A stretch of DNA of 64,000 bases. Origin: Winogradskyella eckloniae. Lineage in GTDB: Bacteria > Bacteroidota > Bacteroidia > Flavobacteriales > Flavobacteriaceae. Below are positions 23,482 through 32,695 of this stretch, piece after piece. The stretch's first letter is position 1; each line of letters opens with the position of its first letter. The stretch spans positions 372,001 through 436,000 of the forward strand of contig NZ_JABRWP010000003.1 of assembly GCF_013249045.1 (NCBI RefSeq). Reading direction: 5' to 3'. The notes under the pieces were generated by a model. It was given only the letters and a program-made list of their open reading frames with translations. It made no database searches and was not told the origin of the DNA. Both the position numbers and the translations under genes were made by a program.

Positions 23482-25935
23482 ATGCTACATTTTATAGACG
23501 TCATTTTACCAATTCCGCTTCAAAAGGCATTTACGTATCATATTACAGAAGCGGAATCTAAGTTTCTTCAGCCAGGAATGCGTGTGGCTGTTCCTTTTGG
23601 AAAGCGTAAAATTTACACAGCTATAGTCTATAGTATTCATCAAAATCCACCGACAGCATATGATGCCAAAACGATTCATCAAATTATAGATGAAACGCCT
23701 GTTGTGACCTCGAACCAATTAAAACATTGGGAATGGATGGCTAAGTATTATATGTGCAGCATTGGAGAGGTTTTGAGAGCTGCAATGCCCAATGCGTACT
23801 TGTTAGAAAGTGAAACGGTAATTTCAAAAAACGAAAAACTAAACGTTAATGAATCAGAGTTAAAAGATGATGAGTTTTTAATTTATGAAGCATTACAACA
23901 TCAATCCTCATTAAAAATAAATGATGTCGTTTCAATATTAGACAAAAAACGCGTTTTACCAGTAATTAATGGTTTAGTAGAAAAGGGTGTATTGAATTTG
24001 CAAGAAGAGCTCTATGAAAAATACACACCAAAATTAGTACGCTATGTAAAGTTGCATCACAATCACAAAACTCAAGACAAATTACAAGAATTGTTAGAAG
24101 AATTGAGTCGTGCTCCTAAGCAAAGAGAAGTGGTATTAACATTATTTACCATGGAAGCATCACTAAATCAACCAATAAAAGTTTCAGATTTATCAGAACG
24201 AAGTGGTGCCTCATCAAGTATTGTTAAAACGCTAATTGATAAACAGATTTTAGAAGAATATCATTTAAAAGTTAATCGTGTGCAATTTGATGGTGAAGGC
24301 GATGAAGATGCTAAACGATTAAGCGAGGCACAACAAAAAGCCTATGATGCGGTTGAAACTATATTTAAAGACAAATCTGTAGCCTTATTGCATGGTGTAA
24401 CCTCTTCTGGTAAAACGGAAATATATGTTCAACTCATTCAAAAGCAATTAGACCAAGGAAAGCAAGTATTGTACTTATTGCCTGAAATTGCATTAACGAC
24501 ACAATTGGTTAATAGACTTCAAGATTATTTTGGGGAGAAAGTTGCCGTTTTTCATTCTAGATATTCTGGAAACGAAAGGGTAGAGGTTTGGCAAAATATG
24601 TGTTCAAAATCTGAGAAAGCCCAAGTAATTATTGGTGCACGCTCGTCCTTATTATTACCATTTGTCAATTTAGGGTTAATCATTGTAGATGAAGAGCACG
24701 AGCAATCTTACAAGCAATTTGATCCTGCACCACGATATCATGCTAGAGATGCAGCCATAGTGTTGGCCAATATTTTTGGCGCCAAAACGCTTTTAGGTTC
24801 GGCAACGCCAAGTTTAGAGAGTTATTTTAATGCTAGCCAAGGCAAATATGGTTTGGTAGAATTAAATACGCGTTACAATAATGTTCTGATGCCAGATATT
24901 GAGTTGGTAGATTTGGCAGATAAGTACAAACGAAAACGCATGAAAGGTCATTTTAGTGATCGATTAATTGAAGAGATGACAGAGACCTTAGAGGAGGGCT
25001 TTCAGATTATATTATTTCAAAATAGGAGAGGCTATTCACCAATAATAGAATGTACCACATGTGGCACGTCACCTCAATGTCCTAATTGTGATGTAAGTTT
25101 AACCTATCATCAATATAGAGATCAGTTGCGTTGTCATTATTGTGGTTATAATGCTGTGATGTTAAAAACATGTCAAGGTTGTGGAAACGCTACTTTAGAT
25201 ACTAAAGGTTTTGGGACAGAGCAAATAGAACAAGAAGTGAAACAGTTGTTTCCAGATAAGAAAGTGGCTCGTATGGATTTAGATACGACACGAGGTAAAT
25301 ATGGATTTGAAAAAATAATTAACAGTTTTGAGCAGCGCGAAGTTGATATTTTGGTCGGTACACAAATGCTGACTAAAGGTTTAGATTTTAGATACGTAAA
25401 ATTGGTAGGTATAATGAATGCAGATAACTTGCTAAATTTTCCGGATTTTAGAGCGCACGAACGCAGCTATCAACTCATGGCACAAGTGTCGGGAAGGGCA
25501 GGACGTACCGATTTGCGAGGTAAGGTTTTAATTCAAACCTATAATCCGCACCATAATATTTTACAGCAAGTGTCTACCAATTCTTATAAAGAGATGTTTG
25601 CCGAGCAAATGAATGAGCGCTATAATTTTAAATATCCTCCAATTTTTAGAATCATTAAAATTACATTTAAGCATAAGGATTATAACCGCGTAAATTTAGC
25701 AGCAGATTGGTATGCGAAATCTTTAAAACAGTATTTTAAATCTAATGTTTTAGGTCCAGAATTTCCTCCAGTATCGCGTATAAGAAATTTATATCACAAA
25801 AATATTTTAATAAAAATCCCACAACAGCAATCCTTAGGCAAAACAAAAGAGGCCATTAGAAAGATTGATAACAGTTTTAATGCCGTTAAAGATTTTAGAT
25901 CTGTACGTGTGGTCATTAATGTCGATAATTATTAA
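23482..25935 (+). CDS. priA: Primosomal protein N' (replication restart helicase PriA)
   Basis: An 817-residue superfamily 2 helicase that reloads the replisome at stalled forks. The 3'-DNA-binding domain opens the protein (FIDVILPIPLQKAFTY). The helicase part has Walker A GVTSSGKTE near residue 307, DEEH, GSATPSLES and QVSGRAGR. Between the lobes is the zinc-binding set CTTCGTSPQCPNCD, CHYCGYN and CQGCGN near residues 530-575. Length and order are normal. A leaderless promoter is predicted at 23470-23477. Confidence 0.97.
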   Translation: MLHFIDVILPIPLQKAFTYHITEAESKFLQPGMRVAVPFGKRKIYTAIVYSIHQNPPTAYDAKTIHQIIDETPVVTSNQLKHWEWMAKYYMCSIGEVLRAAMPNAYLLESETVISKNEKLNVNESELKDDEFLIYEALQHQSSLKINDVVSILDKKRVLPVINGLVEKGVLNLQEELYEKYTPKLVRYVKLHHNHKTQDKLQELLEELSRAPKQREVVLTLFTMEASLNQPIKVSDLSERSGASSSIVKTLIDKQILEEYHLKVNRVQFDGEGDEDAKRLSEAQQKAYDAVETIFKDKSVALLHGVTSSGKTEIYVQLIQKQLDQGKQVLYLLPEIALTTQLVNRLQDYFGEKVAVFHSRYSGNERVEVWQNMCSKSEKAQVIIGARSSLLLPFVNLGLIIVDEEHEQSYKQFDPAPRYHARDAAIVLANIFGAKTLLGSATPSLESYFNASQGKYGLVELNTRYNNVLMPDIELVDLADKYKRKRMKGHFSDRLIEEMTETLEEGFQIILFQNRRGYSPIIECTTCGTSPQCPNCDVSLTYHQYRDQLRCHYCGYNAVMLKTCQGCGNATLDTKGFGTEQIEQEVKQLFPDKKVARMDLDTTRGKYGFEKIINSFEQREVDILVGTQMLTKGLDFRYVKLVGIMNADNLLNFPDFRAHERSYQLMAQVSGRAGRTDLRGKVLIQTYNPHHNILQQVSTNSYKEMFAEQMNERYNFKYPPIFRIIKITFKHKDYNRVNLAADWYAKSLKQYFKSNVLGPEFPPVSRIRNLYHKNILIKIPQQQSLGKTKEAIRKIDNSFNAVKDFRSVRVVINVDNY

Positions 25936-25940
25936 AACCA

Positions 25941-25970
25941 AAAAATCCTAAGCCATGACTTAGGATTTTT
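25941..25970. terminator. Bidirectional terminator between priA and the LytTR regulator
   Basis: Perfect 12-base arms (25941-25952 and 25959-25970) with A and T tracts on both sides, placed between two convergent genes. Confidence 0.9.
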
Positions 25971-26010
25971 TAAAATTATAATGTAATGCTTAAATGTTAA
26001 TGTAATAATT

Positions 26011-26706
26011 CTACATGTTATTTAAAGCATCAACTAATTGGGTCTTTTTATTTCGACTCAATGGGATTTCGTAAGCGCCAACTTCAACATTTTTACTGTT
26101 AAATCGGTCAATTTTGTCGAGATTCACAATATAAGATTTGTGAATTCTTAAAAATTTACCTTCAGGTAGTTCGCTTTCAAAAGCTTTCATTGTAGATAAA
26201 ACCACGAGACTGTTTTCTTCAGTCACTACTTTTACGTAGTCACCAAGGGCTTCAATCCATTTAATGTCCTTAATATAAACTTTACGTTTTTTAAGGTTGC
26301 TTTTTACAAATATATGTTCGCCATCCGTTTCATTAAAGTCTAGTTTTAATTTGTGCTGCTCAATAGCTTTTTCTACGGCAGTATTAAAACGTTCTTTAGT
26401 AATAGGTTTTTGAAGATAATCTGTGGCATCATAATTAAATGCCTTAAAAGCATATTCGGTTTTACCAGTAACAAAAATAATTTGGGGTTTGTTGTTGAGT
26501 ACATCTAGTAATTCAAAACCGTTTAATACAGGCATCTCTATATCTAAGAAGATAAGATCAACCTTATGTGTATTAAGACCGTTTTTTGTTTCTAACGCAC
26601 TGCTGTACTCTGCAATAAGGTTAAGCGAAGAATGATTCTCGATTAACTTTACTATAGAGAGGCGCTGAATCGCAGAATCATCAACAACTACACAGTTTAA
26701 AGTCAT
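26011..26706 (-). CDS. Orphan LytTR-family response regulator
   Basis: A 231-residue regulator with receiver domain (CVVVDDSAIQR, phospho-acceptor Asp in LIFLDIEMPVLNG, Lys in LQKPIT) and LytTR domain (FLRIHKSYIVNLDKIDRF). No kinase gene is next to it. It lies between priA and rpsF and is divergent from the ribosomal operon. The phosphorylation site is intact, so it probably answers to a kinase encoded elsewhere. Confidence 0.93.
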   Translation of the reverse strand: MTLNCVVVDDSAIQRLSIVKLIENHSSLNLIAEYSSALETKNGLNTHKVDLIFLDIEMPVLNGFELLDVLNNKPQIIFVTGKTEYAFKAFNYDATDYLQKPITKERFNTAVEKAIEQHKLKLDFNETDGEHIFVKSNLKKRKVYIKDIKWIEALGDYVKVVTEENSLVVLSTMKAFESELPEGKFLRIHKSYIVNLDKIDRFNSKNVEVGAYEIPLSRNKKTQLVDALNNM

Positions 26707-26855
26707 AACATTATTAATTTTAGGTTAAGATATCGACAATAGTACGATAAATTCGGTTAAAAAACAAATATTACCGACAAAGCGTAATAATTAACATAAA
26801 TTTTTTCTGTTTTTTTGATGTAAAATCGTTGTTGTTAAAGTAGTTGTAAAACTAG

Positions 26856-26886
26856 TTGTCAGTTAGATAATTAATGTGTACTTTTG
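26856..26886 (+). promoter_or_regulatory. Promoter of the rpsF-rpsR-rplI operon
   Basis: A -33 TTG (26856-26858), a 20-base spacer and a -7 element TACTTTTG (26879-26886), matching the Bacteroidetes vegetative pattern. It leaves a leader of roughly 25-30 bases before rpsF. Confidence 0.75.
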
Positions 26887-26919
26887 CAGCCGTTTTAACA
26901 ATAAACAAAATTATTTATT

Positions 26920-27264
26920 ATGAATCATTATGAAACTGTTTTCATCTTAAATCCCGTTTTATCTGAAGATCAGATAAAGGAGACAGTAAAGAAATATGAG
27001 GATTTCCTCGTTTCTAAAGGAGCTAAGATGGTATCAAAAGAAGATTGGGGCTTAAAAAAATTAGCGTACCCAATTCAAAACAAAAAAAGTGGTTTTTACC
27101 ATTTATTTGAGTACACTGTTGCTGGAGAAGTAATAGAACCTTTAGAAGTAGAGTTTAGACGTGACGAGCGTTTTATGCGTTACTTAACTGTGAAATTAGA
27201 CAAGCATGCGATTTCATGGGCTGAGAGAAGAAGAGAAAAACTTAAAGTAAAAGCAAAAGCGTAA
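26920..27264 (+). CDS. rpsF: 30S ribosomal protein S6
   Basis: A 114-residue S6 with the family start [26 protein letters not shown], the central [16 protein letters not shown] and an Arg/Lys tail. S6 binds S18 in the 30S platform. First gene of the S6-S18-L9 operon, with its own promoter at 26856-26886. Confidence 0.98.
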   Translation: MNHYETVFILNPVLSEDQIKETVKKYEDFLVSKGAKMVSKEDWGLKKLAYPIQNKKSGFYHLFEYTVAGEVIEPLEVEFRRDERFMRYLTVKLDKHAISWAERRREKLKVKAKA

Positions 27265-27266
27265 TT

Positions 27267-27563
27267 ATGTCATCAATAGAACAACAAGCAAAAGGAAAAA
27301 AAGACGGAGAAATTAGATATTTAACACCGTTAAATATTGAGACGTCTAAAACGAAAAAATATTGTCGTTTCCAAAAATCTGGAATCAAGTATGTAGATTA
27401 TAAAGATGCAGATTGGTTATTAGGTTTTGTAAACGAACAAGGAAAATTATTACCAAGACGTTTAACAGGAACATCTTTAAAGTATCAAAGAAAAGTATCT
27501 GTGGCTGTAAAAAGAGCTAGACATTTAGCTTTAATGCCATACGTTGCTGATTTATTAAAATAA
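27267..27563 (+). CDS. rpsR: 30S ribosomal protein S18
   Basis: A 98-residue S18 with [32 protein letters not shown] near residues 46-77 (shown only as landmarks: [19 protein letters not shown]) and [12 protein letters not shown] at the end. It starts two bases after rpsF and pairs with S6 in the ribosome. The N-terminal extension before the conserved core is usual in Bacteroidetes. Confidence 0.97.
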   Translation: MSSIEQQAKGKKDGEIRYLTPLNIETSKTKKYCRFQKSGIKYVDYKDADWLLGFVNEQGKLLPRRLTGTSLKYQRKVSVAVKRARHLALMPYVADLLK

Positions 27564-27575
27564 AATATCATAACA

Positions 27576-28037
27576 ATGGAACTTATATTAAAACAAGACG
27601 TTGAAAATTTAGGATTTAAAGACGATATTGTATCTGTTAAGAACGGTTATGGTAGAAATTTTTTAATTCCTCAAGGACAAGCTGTAATGGCGACTTCTTC
27701 TGCTAAAAAAGTATTAGCAGAAACTTTAAAGCAAAGAGCTTATAAAGAAAAATCTATAATTGCTGAAGCAGAAAAAACTGCTGAAGGATTAAGAGGTTTA
27801 GATATTAAAATAACAGCTAAAGCTGGTACTGGTGCTACTGCTGGAGATAAATTATTTGGTTCTATAACCAATATTGATTTAGCTGCTGCACTTAAAGATG
27901 CTGGTTTCGATGTAGACAAAAAGTTTATCGCTATTACAGGTGGTAACATTAAACGTTTAGGTCAGTACGTAGCTGCAATTAGATTACACAGATCAGTAAA
28001 TGTTGATTTAACTTTCGATGTTGTTGCTGATGCATAA
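27576..28037 (+). CDS. rplI: 50S ribosomal protein L9
   Basis: A 153-residue L9. The N-terminal domain has MELILKQDVENLGFKDDIV and NGYGRNFLIPQGQAV, followed by the long connecting helix (AYKEKSIIAEAEKTAEGL) and the C-terminal domain GDKLFGSITNIDLAAAL. L9 sits at the base of the L1 stalk. Last gene of the operon, followed by a strong hairpin. Confidence 0.98.
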   Translation: MELILKQDVENLGFKDDIVSVKNGYGRNFLIPQGQAVMATSSAKKVLAETLKQRAYKEKSIIAEAEKTAEGLRGLDIKITAKAGTGATAGDKLFGSITNIDLAAALKDAGFDVDKKFIAITGGNIKRLGQYVAAIRLHRSVNVDLTFDVVADA

Positions 28038-28056
28038 TCTTTAGTAATACAATTTT

Positions 28057-28088
28057 AAAAAACCGTTTAGTTTTCTAAGCGGTTTTTT
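28057..28088 (+). terminator. Terminator of the rpsF operon
   Basis: AAAAACCGTTTAG pairs with CTAAGCGGTTTTT (one G-T wobble) around a four-base T loop, followed by more T. Confidence 0.9.
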
Positions 28089-28174
28089 TATAATTTTTTT
28101 TCAAAATTCATCGAGATGCTTAAACAGCCCTTAGGGTTGTAGCGTATTTTTTTGGTTTAAAACGGTTGTTTTTT

Positions 28175-29047
28175 ATGAAACATTTTCTTTTCGTATTAAT
28201 TATAAGTACTTTTTTTAGTTGTAAACAAAGCGAAGTCTCAAAGCAATTACCAGAAGTAAAAACGTCTCAACTCATTGCGCTTTTTAAAGCATCACAAACT
28301 AATTACCCAAATATAAGTGTGCATCGTGGTGGAAAAGGGATTTTAAAGTATCCTGAAAATTGCCTTGAAACCATTAAATATATCAGCGATAGTATTTCTG
28401 CGATATATGAAGTAGATGTGGCACAAACCAAAGATGGTCAACTCGTATTGTTACACGATAATTCTATTGACCGTACCACCAATGGCAGTGGAAAAATTGA
28501 CCAATTAACGTATAATGAAATCAAAGACTTTAAATTAGTTGATGATTTCGGTAACGTAACGGCGTATAAAATCCCTTTATTTTCTGACGTCTTAAGCTGG
28601 TGTGTAAAACACAATGTGGTGTTAACCATAGATATCAAAAAAACGGTGCGCCAAGAATCGGTAATACGCGAAATAAAAAAGCAGTCTGCCGAAGACATAA
28701 GTATTATTATTACGTACACTGTAGACCAAGCGAAAACCGCATACCAATTAGCACCAGAATTGTTATTGTCAGTTTCTGCCAGAAACGATGAGGAATTTGA
28801 TAGGTTGCTAAAAACTGAAATACCAACAGCTAATATGCTCGCATTTACAGGAACGCGCTTATCTGATGCTACTTTATTTAAGCGCTTACATGAAAATAAT
28901 ATAGTATGTATGTTAGGCACTTTAGGGAATTTAGATAAAAGCGCAGCGGCTAAAGGCGATGCTATTTATAGGGAATGGAACAAGCGAGGTGCAGATATTT
29001 TAGCAACAGACAGGCCTTTTAATGCTTTTGAAGCGCTTAATAATTAA
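28175..29047 (+). CDS. Glycerophosphodiester phosphodiesterase family lipoprotein
   Basis: A 290-residue predicted lipoprotein (MKHFLFVLIISTFFSC) with the GDPD TIM-barrel signatures: HRGGKG near residue 47 and YEVDVAQTKDGQLVLLHD near 80, followed by RTTNGSG. The catalytic His pair and acidic metal ligands are present. Family members split glycerophosphodiesters into glycerol-3-phosphate and an alcohol; here the enzyme would be periplasmic. I chose the ATG at 28175 over a TTG nine bases earlier. Confidence 0.9.
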   Translation: MKHFLFVLIISTFFSCKQSEVSKQLPEVKTSQLIALFKASQTNYPNISVHRGGKGILKYPENCLETIKYISDSISAIYEVDVAQTKDGQLVLLHDNSIDRTTNGSGKIDQLTYNEIKDFKLVDDFGNVTAYKIPLFSDVLSWCVKHNVVLTIDIKKTVRQESVIREIKKQSAEDISIIITYTVDQAKTAYQLAPELLLSVSARNDEEFDRLLKTEIPTANMLAFTGTRLSDATLFKRLHENNIVCMLGTLGNLDKSAAAKGDAIYREWNKRGADILATDRPFNAFEALNN

Positions 29048-29105
29048 AAAATTTAATTTGCCAATTGACGTGATGGCAATAGCAATACTATTGAAAACGT
29101 AAATA

Positions 29106-29582
29106 ATGAAGTATTCAAGATTAACCAAAGAACAGTTTGAAGAATTACACCAAGAATTCATTAATTTTTTAGCCACACAATCTATTACAGGTGATGAGTG
29201 GGAAGATATAAAAAAGAATAAGCCAGAAACAGCAGAGCAAGAGCTCGACGTATTTAGTGATTTGGTTTGGTTAGGTGTTTTACAGAAAGTGAAGTATTTA
29301 GAACATATTTCGCCACAGCAAATTCACTTATTTCAGTGCAATGAAAAGAGCATGCGTTTAATTGCCTTAAGAATTGAAAATAAACGTGTCGATTTTACAA
29401 CCAAAGAAGGGTTTAATTGGTTACGCGATAATTTATTATCGGATTCTGTGGAGTTTTTTAATGCTAAAAAAGATTATTCAGACGATAAGTATTTAGATAT
29501 ATTTAAAATGATTCAGTCTGGTGCAAACATTACTAAAGGCGAATTGTTTGAGTATTTTGCGAATTTGGTAAAGGGTGATTAA
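29106..29582 (+). CDS. Conserved protein of unknown function (DUF6495-like)
   Basis: A 158-residue soluble protein without signal or membrane segment, opening with KYSRLTKEQFEELHQEFINFLA and continuing with helices and a short beta segment (IHLFQCNEKSMRLIALRIE). I associate the pattern with DUF6495 of Flavobacteria, from memory. It overlaps the end of a convergent 59-residue gene by three bases. Function unknown. Confidence 0.8.
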   Translation: MKYSRLTKEQFEELHQEFINFLATQSITGDEWEDIKKNKPETAEQELDVFSDLVWLGVLQKVKYLEHISPQQIHLFQCNEKSMRLIALRIENKRVDFTTKEGFNWLRDNLLSDSVEFFNAKKDYSDDKYLDIFKMIQSGANITKGELFEYFANLVKGD

Positions 29583-29758
29583 AAGCCGCCAGATTGCTGT
29601 TTTTGTTCGTAGTTACGTTTTTGTTTAATATCGTTTTTCTGTCTGTCTACAGAACCAAATTTCCGATGGTAAGGCAGTGGCTTATCGTAAGGTTTATCAA
29701 CATCATCTAAGAGCATGTTTCTGATAAAAGTGTTCAATTTTAAAAAGAATGCTTTCAT
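29579..29758 (-). CDS. Small basic protein, 59 residues
   Basis: A short complete frame with ATG at 29758 and TAA at 29579-29581. It begins MKAFFLKLNTFIRNM and continues with a charged, proline-containing segment (DKPYDKPLPYHRKFG) and a Lys/Gln-rich end. The composition, with a hydrophobic start and basic tail, looks like a real protein. It ends inside the stop region of the convergent upstream gene, which is tight packing typical of genuine genes. No family recognised. Confidence 0.6.
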   Translation of the reverse strand: MKAFFLKLNTFIRNMLLDDVDKPYDKPLPYHRKFGSVDRQKNDIKQKRNYEQKQQSGGF

Positions 29759-29817
29759 AAGCTTTAAATTTTATAGGTTACCAAAATAGCCATAATTGTA
29801 GTGTTAAATAAGATGTC

Positions 29818-29829
29818 TGCCTTCGCAGG
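29818..29829. repeat. Short REP-like hairpin
   Basis: CTGC-cttc-GCAG, a partial copy of the sequence at 31230-31247 (TCCTGC-tttc-GCAGGA). The two flank the permease gene. Confidence 0.45.
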
Positions 29830-29833
29830 AATT

Positions 29834-31075
29834 TTACTCATAGCGCAGACTCTCAATAGGATCGAGTTTGGCCGCTTTTGTCGCAGGATATAAACCTGAA
29901 ACAATGGCTACAATAAACGCTATACTTGTTGCCCAAATCATCGCAATCCAAGGCGTAGAAAACTCCAGGTCAAAGCCATTGGCAACTGCCCAACCGATTA
30001 AAATACCTAAAATAATGCCTAAAACACCTCCAAACTGACCGATGATAATCGTTTCCATAAAAAACTGAAAGGCTATAGTTTTGCGTTTTGCACCTAGCGC
30101 TTTTCTCACTCCAATCTCGCGCGTTCGCTCGCTTACTGAGACCAACATAATGTTCATTAAGGCAATAGTAGATCCAAAAATGGTAATGATACTAATAATC
30201 CACGCGGCAATATATAAGGCAGAAATATTTTCCGCAACACGATTTAATAAGTCATCACTGCGCTCTATCCCAAAATCATTGGCTTCAATAGGATTAAGAC
30301 CTCTAATATTTCTAAAGGTTAATATAGCATCATCTTGGGCAGCTTCTAACATATCGGTTTTGTCCACTTTTACACTTAAATTGTAATTAATATTGGCGTT
30401 AGTGAACATAGAACGCGCTTTTTGTAAAGGCATAAAAACCCTTAAATCTTGATTATTTCCAAATGTAGAGCCCTTTTCTTTAAGCACGCCAATAACCTTA
30501 AATTTAGACCCTCTAATACTTATGGTTTTATCAATAGGGTTTTCATCAGGAAATAAGGCTTTTTGTAAATCACTTCCAATGACACAAACGGCATTACTAT
30601 TCTCTACATCAAAAACATTTAATGACCGACCAAAATCTAATTCTAAACCTGAATTTTCGATATAAAATTCATTGGCACCTAAAACCGCTACTTCAGGATC
30701 TGTTTTTTTATTCTCGTATTTAACTTCAGCGGCAAATGTGCCCATAAAAGAAATGGCAACTTTAGTGAACGGAAAATTGTAATTATCGGCAAAAGCCTTT
30801 ACGTTTCTGTAATCAATTACCGGATTTATTTTTTGACGTTCTCTGCTACTTTGACGTTGATTTGTAAACTCATAGCGTTGCAAATTAAATGTATTTGCGC
30901 CCATTGAAGAAAAATTACTAGTTATGGTATTTTCTAGTGCAGATACACCACTAAGAATTCCAACTAAAGCCATAATACCAATTGCTATAATTAAAACCGT
31001 TAAAATGGTACGTAATAATTGCCCTTTTATAGAGTCAAAAGCAATTCTAATATTCTCTCTAGCTAATGAAAACAT
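29834..31075 (-). CDS. ABC transporter permease, MacB/FtsX type
   Basis: A 413-residue permease. An N-terminal helix (LLRTILTVLIIAIGIMALVGIL) is followed by a periplasmic MacB_PCD domain of about 230 residues and three more helices with the FtsX domain (IALMNIMLVSVSERTREIGVRKALGAK and ETIIIGQFGGVLGIILGI as landmarks). MacB-type exporters move peptides, lipoproteins or drugs out of the periplasm with an ATPase and an outer-membrane partner; neither is in this window. Ends in ESLRYE, as is typical. Confidence 0.93.
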   Translation of the reverse strand: MFSLARENIRIAFDSIKGQLLRTILTVLIIAIGIMALVGILSGVSALENTITSNFSSMGANTFNLQRYEFTNQRQSSRERQKINPVIDYRNVKAFADNYNFPFTKVAISFMGTFAAEVKYENKKTDPEVAVLGANEFYIENSGLELDFGRSLNVFDVENSNAVCVIGSDLQKALFPDENPIDKTISIRGSKFKVIGVLKEKGSTFGNNQDLRVFMPLQKARSMFTNANINYNLSVKVDKTDMLEAAQDDAILTFRNIRGLNPIEANDFGIERSDDLLNRVAENISALYIAAWIISIITIFGSTIALMNIMLVSVSERTREIGVRKALGAKRKTIAFQFFMETIIIGQFGGVLGIILGILIGWAVANGFDLEFSTPWIAMIWATSIAFIVAIVSGLYPATKAAKLDPIESLRYE

Positions 31076-31229
31076 GATTTTTAATCGTGTTGGTTGAGTT
31101 GTTTAAAAGTATAAGACGACGTAAACTGTATAAAGTTACTATAAAATGAAGATATCTTTATAAGACCTCTGAAAAATATAATATTTTTGTGTTGAATTTT
31201 AAGTTCAAAATTAAGTTTCACTAAAAGAG

Positions 31230-31247
31230 ATTCCTGCTTTCGCAGGA
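31230..31247. repeat. REP-like hairpin upstream of hisS
   Basis: TCCTGC (31232-31237) and GCAGGA (31242-31247) pair around TTTC, starting 25 bases before the hisS ATG. A shorter relative lies at 29818-29829. The sequence resembles dispersed palindromes widespread in bacterial genomes. Confidence 0.5.
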
Positions 31248-31254
31248 CGTTAAC

Positions 31255-32637
31255 ATGGCACAAAAACCAAGCATCCCAAAAGGGACAAGAGATTTTAATG
31301 CAGCAGAAGTTGCAAAGCGTTCTTATATAATGGAAACCATAAAAGAACAGTTTCAAATTTTTGGATTTCAACCTATCGAAACTCCAAGTTTTGAAAACTC
31401 CGAAACTTTAATGGGAAAATATGGCGAAGAAGGGGATCGCTTGATTTTTAAAATTTTGAATAGTGGTGCGTATTTGAAAAAAATATCAGATGAAGACTAT
31501 AGTGCTAAATCTGAAACTAAAATAACGCCAAAAATCTCAGAAAAAGCCCTTCGATACGATCTTACTGTGCCTTTTGCACGTTACGTAGTACAGCACCAAA
31601 ACGATATAGAATTTCCTTTTAAAAGATATCAAATTCAACCGGTTTGGCGCGCAGACCGTCCGCAAAAAGGACGATTTAGAGAATTTTTTCAGTGCGATGC
31701 AGATGTTGTTGGTTCAAAATCGTCGTTTCAAGAAGTAGAGTTTGTGCAGTTATATGATGCGGTTTTTTCAGCTTTAAAATTAGAAGGTGTTACCATAAAA
31801 ATCAATAACCGAAAAATCTTATCTGGTATAGCAGAAGTGATTGGTGCACAAGATAAACTCATCGATTTTACAGTCGCTTTAGACAAGTTAGACAAAATAG
31901 GCGAGGAGAAAGTAAAAGAAGAAATGCGAAGTAAAGGGATTTCGGAAGATGGTATTACTAAGCTTCAGCCTTTATTTACATTAAAAGGCGATTTTGGAAA
32001 CCAAATAGAAAGTTTAAAATCTATTTTAAGTGCTTCAGAAATTGGACTCAAAGGTATTGAAGAATTAGAATTTATAAACACAGCCATTTCAAGCTTAAAA
32101 CTAAAAACCGCCATCTTACAATTAGACGTTACCTTAGCTCGAGGTCTTAATTATTATACAGGTGCTATTTTTGAAGTCGCAGCACCAGAAGGTGTAAAAA
32201 TGGGATCCATTGGTGGAGGCGGTCGTTACGATGATCTTACCGGAATTTTTGGTCTTAAAGATATGAGTGGTGTTGGTATTAGCTTTGGTTTAGACCGAAT
32301 TTATTTGGTTTTAGAAGAATTGAATTTATTTCCAGATACCATAACTGAGTCTACAAAGGTATTGTTTATCAATTTTGGCGATGAGGAAGCGATGTATAGT
32401 TTAGGTGCTGTTACCAAGTTAAGAGCAGAAGGTATAAAAGCCGAGTTGTTTCCTGATGCTGCAATATCTGGTAAACAGAAAAAGAAACAAATGAATTATG
32501 CTAATCGTCGCAATATTCCTTTTGTCGTATTGGTAGGTGAAAGCGAATTATCTTTAGAAATTTTCACTTTAAAAAATATGGTTACTGGTGAACAAAAGGA
32601 AGTTACCTTAGACGCATTAATCTTATTAATTAAATAA
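31255..32637 (+). CDS. hisS: Histidine--tRNA ligase
   Basis: A 460-residue class II synthetase charging tRNA-His. Motif 1 lies around [14 protein letters not shown]. The substrate signatures are [12 protein letters not shown] near residue 103, [17 protein letters not shown] near 138, and the histidine-specific [13 protein letters not shown] and GGGRYDDL around 295-325. The anticodon-binding domain follows. ATG at 31255 comes eight bases after a REP-like hairpin. A hairpin follows the stop codon. Confidence 0.97.
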   Translation: MAQKPSIPKGTRDFNAAEVAKRSYIMETIKEQFQIFGFQPIETPSFENSETLMGKYGEEGDRLIFKILNSGAYLKKISDEDYSAKSETKITPKISEKALRYDLTVPFARYVVQHQNDIEFPFKRYQIQPVWRADRPQKGRFREFFQCDADVVGSKSSFQEVEFVQLYDAVFSALKLEGVTIKINNRKILSGIAEVIGAQDKLIDFTVALDKLDKIGEEKVKEEMRSKGISEDGITKLQPLFTLKGDFGNQIESLKSILSASEIGLKGIEELEFINTAISSLKLKTAILQLDVTLARGLNYYTGAIFEVAAPEGVKMGSIGGGGRYDDLTGIFGLKDMSGVGISFGLDRIYLVLEELNLFPDTITESTKVLFINFGDEEAMYSLGAVTKLRAEGIKAELFPDAAISGKQKKKQMNYANRRNIPFVVLVGESELSLEIFTLKNMVTGEQKEVTLDALILLIK

Positions 32638-32673
32638 AGAACGCCTCAACCTTCTTAGGGCTGAGACGTTCTT
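32637..32673. terminator. Terminator between hisS and the large T9SS cargo gene
   Basis: AAGAACGCCTCA (32637-32648) pairs with TGAGACGTTCTT (32662-32673) with one mismatch. It lies between convergent genes; the T-run is weak. Confidence 0.65.
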
Positions 32674-32695
32674 ATCACTAACTAAAAACAATCAA

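Noticed and set aside
31081..31371. Minus-strand frame of 96 codons before and across the start of hisS
   Set aside because: It overlaps the conserved hisS start and the REP-like hairpin and gives a Cys/Phe-rich product without recognisable features.
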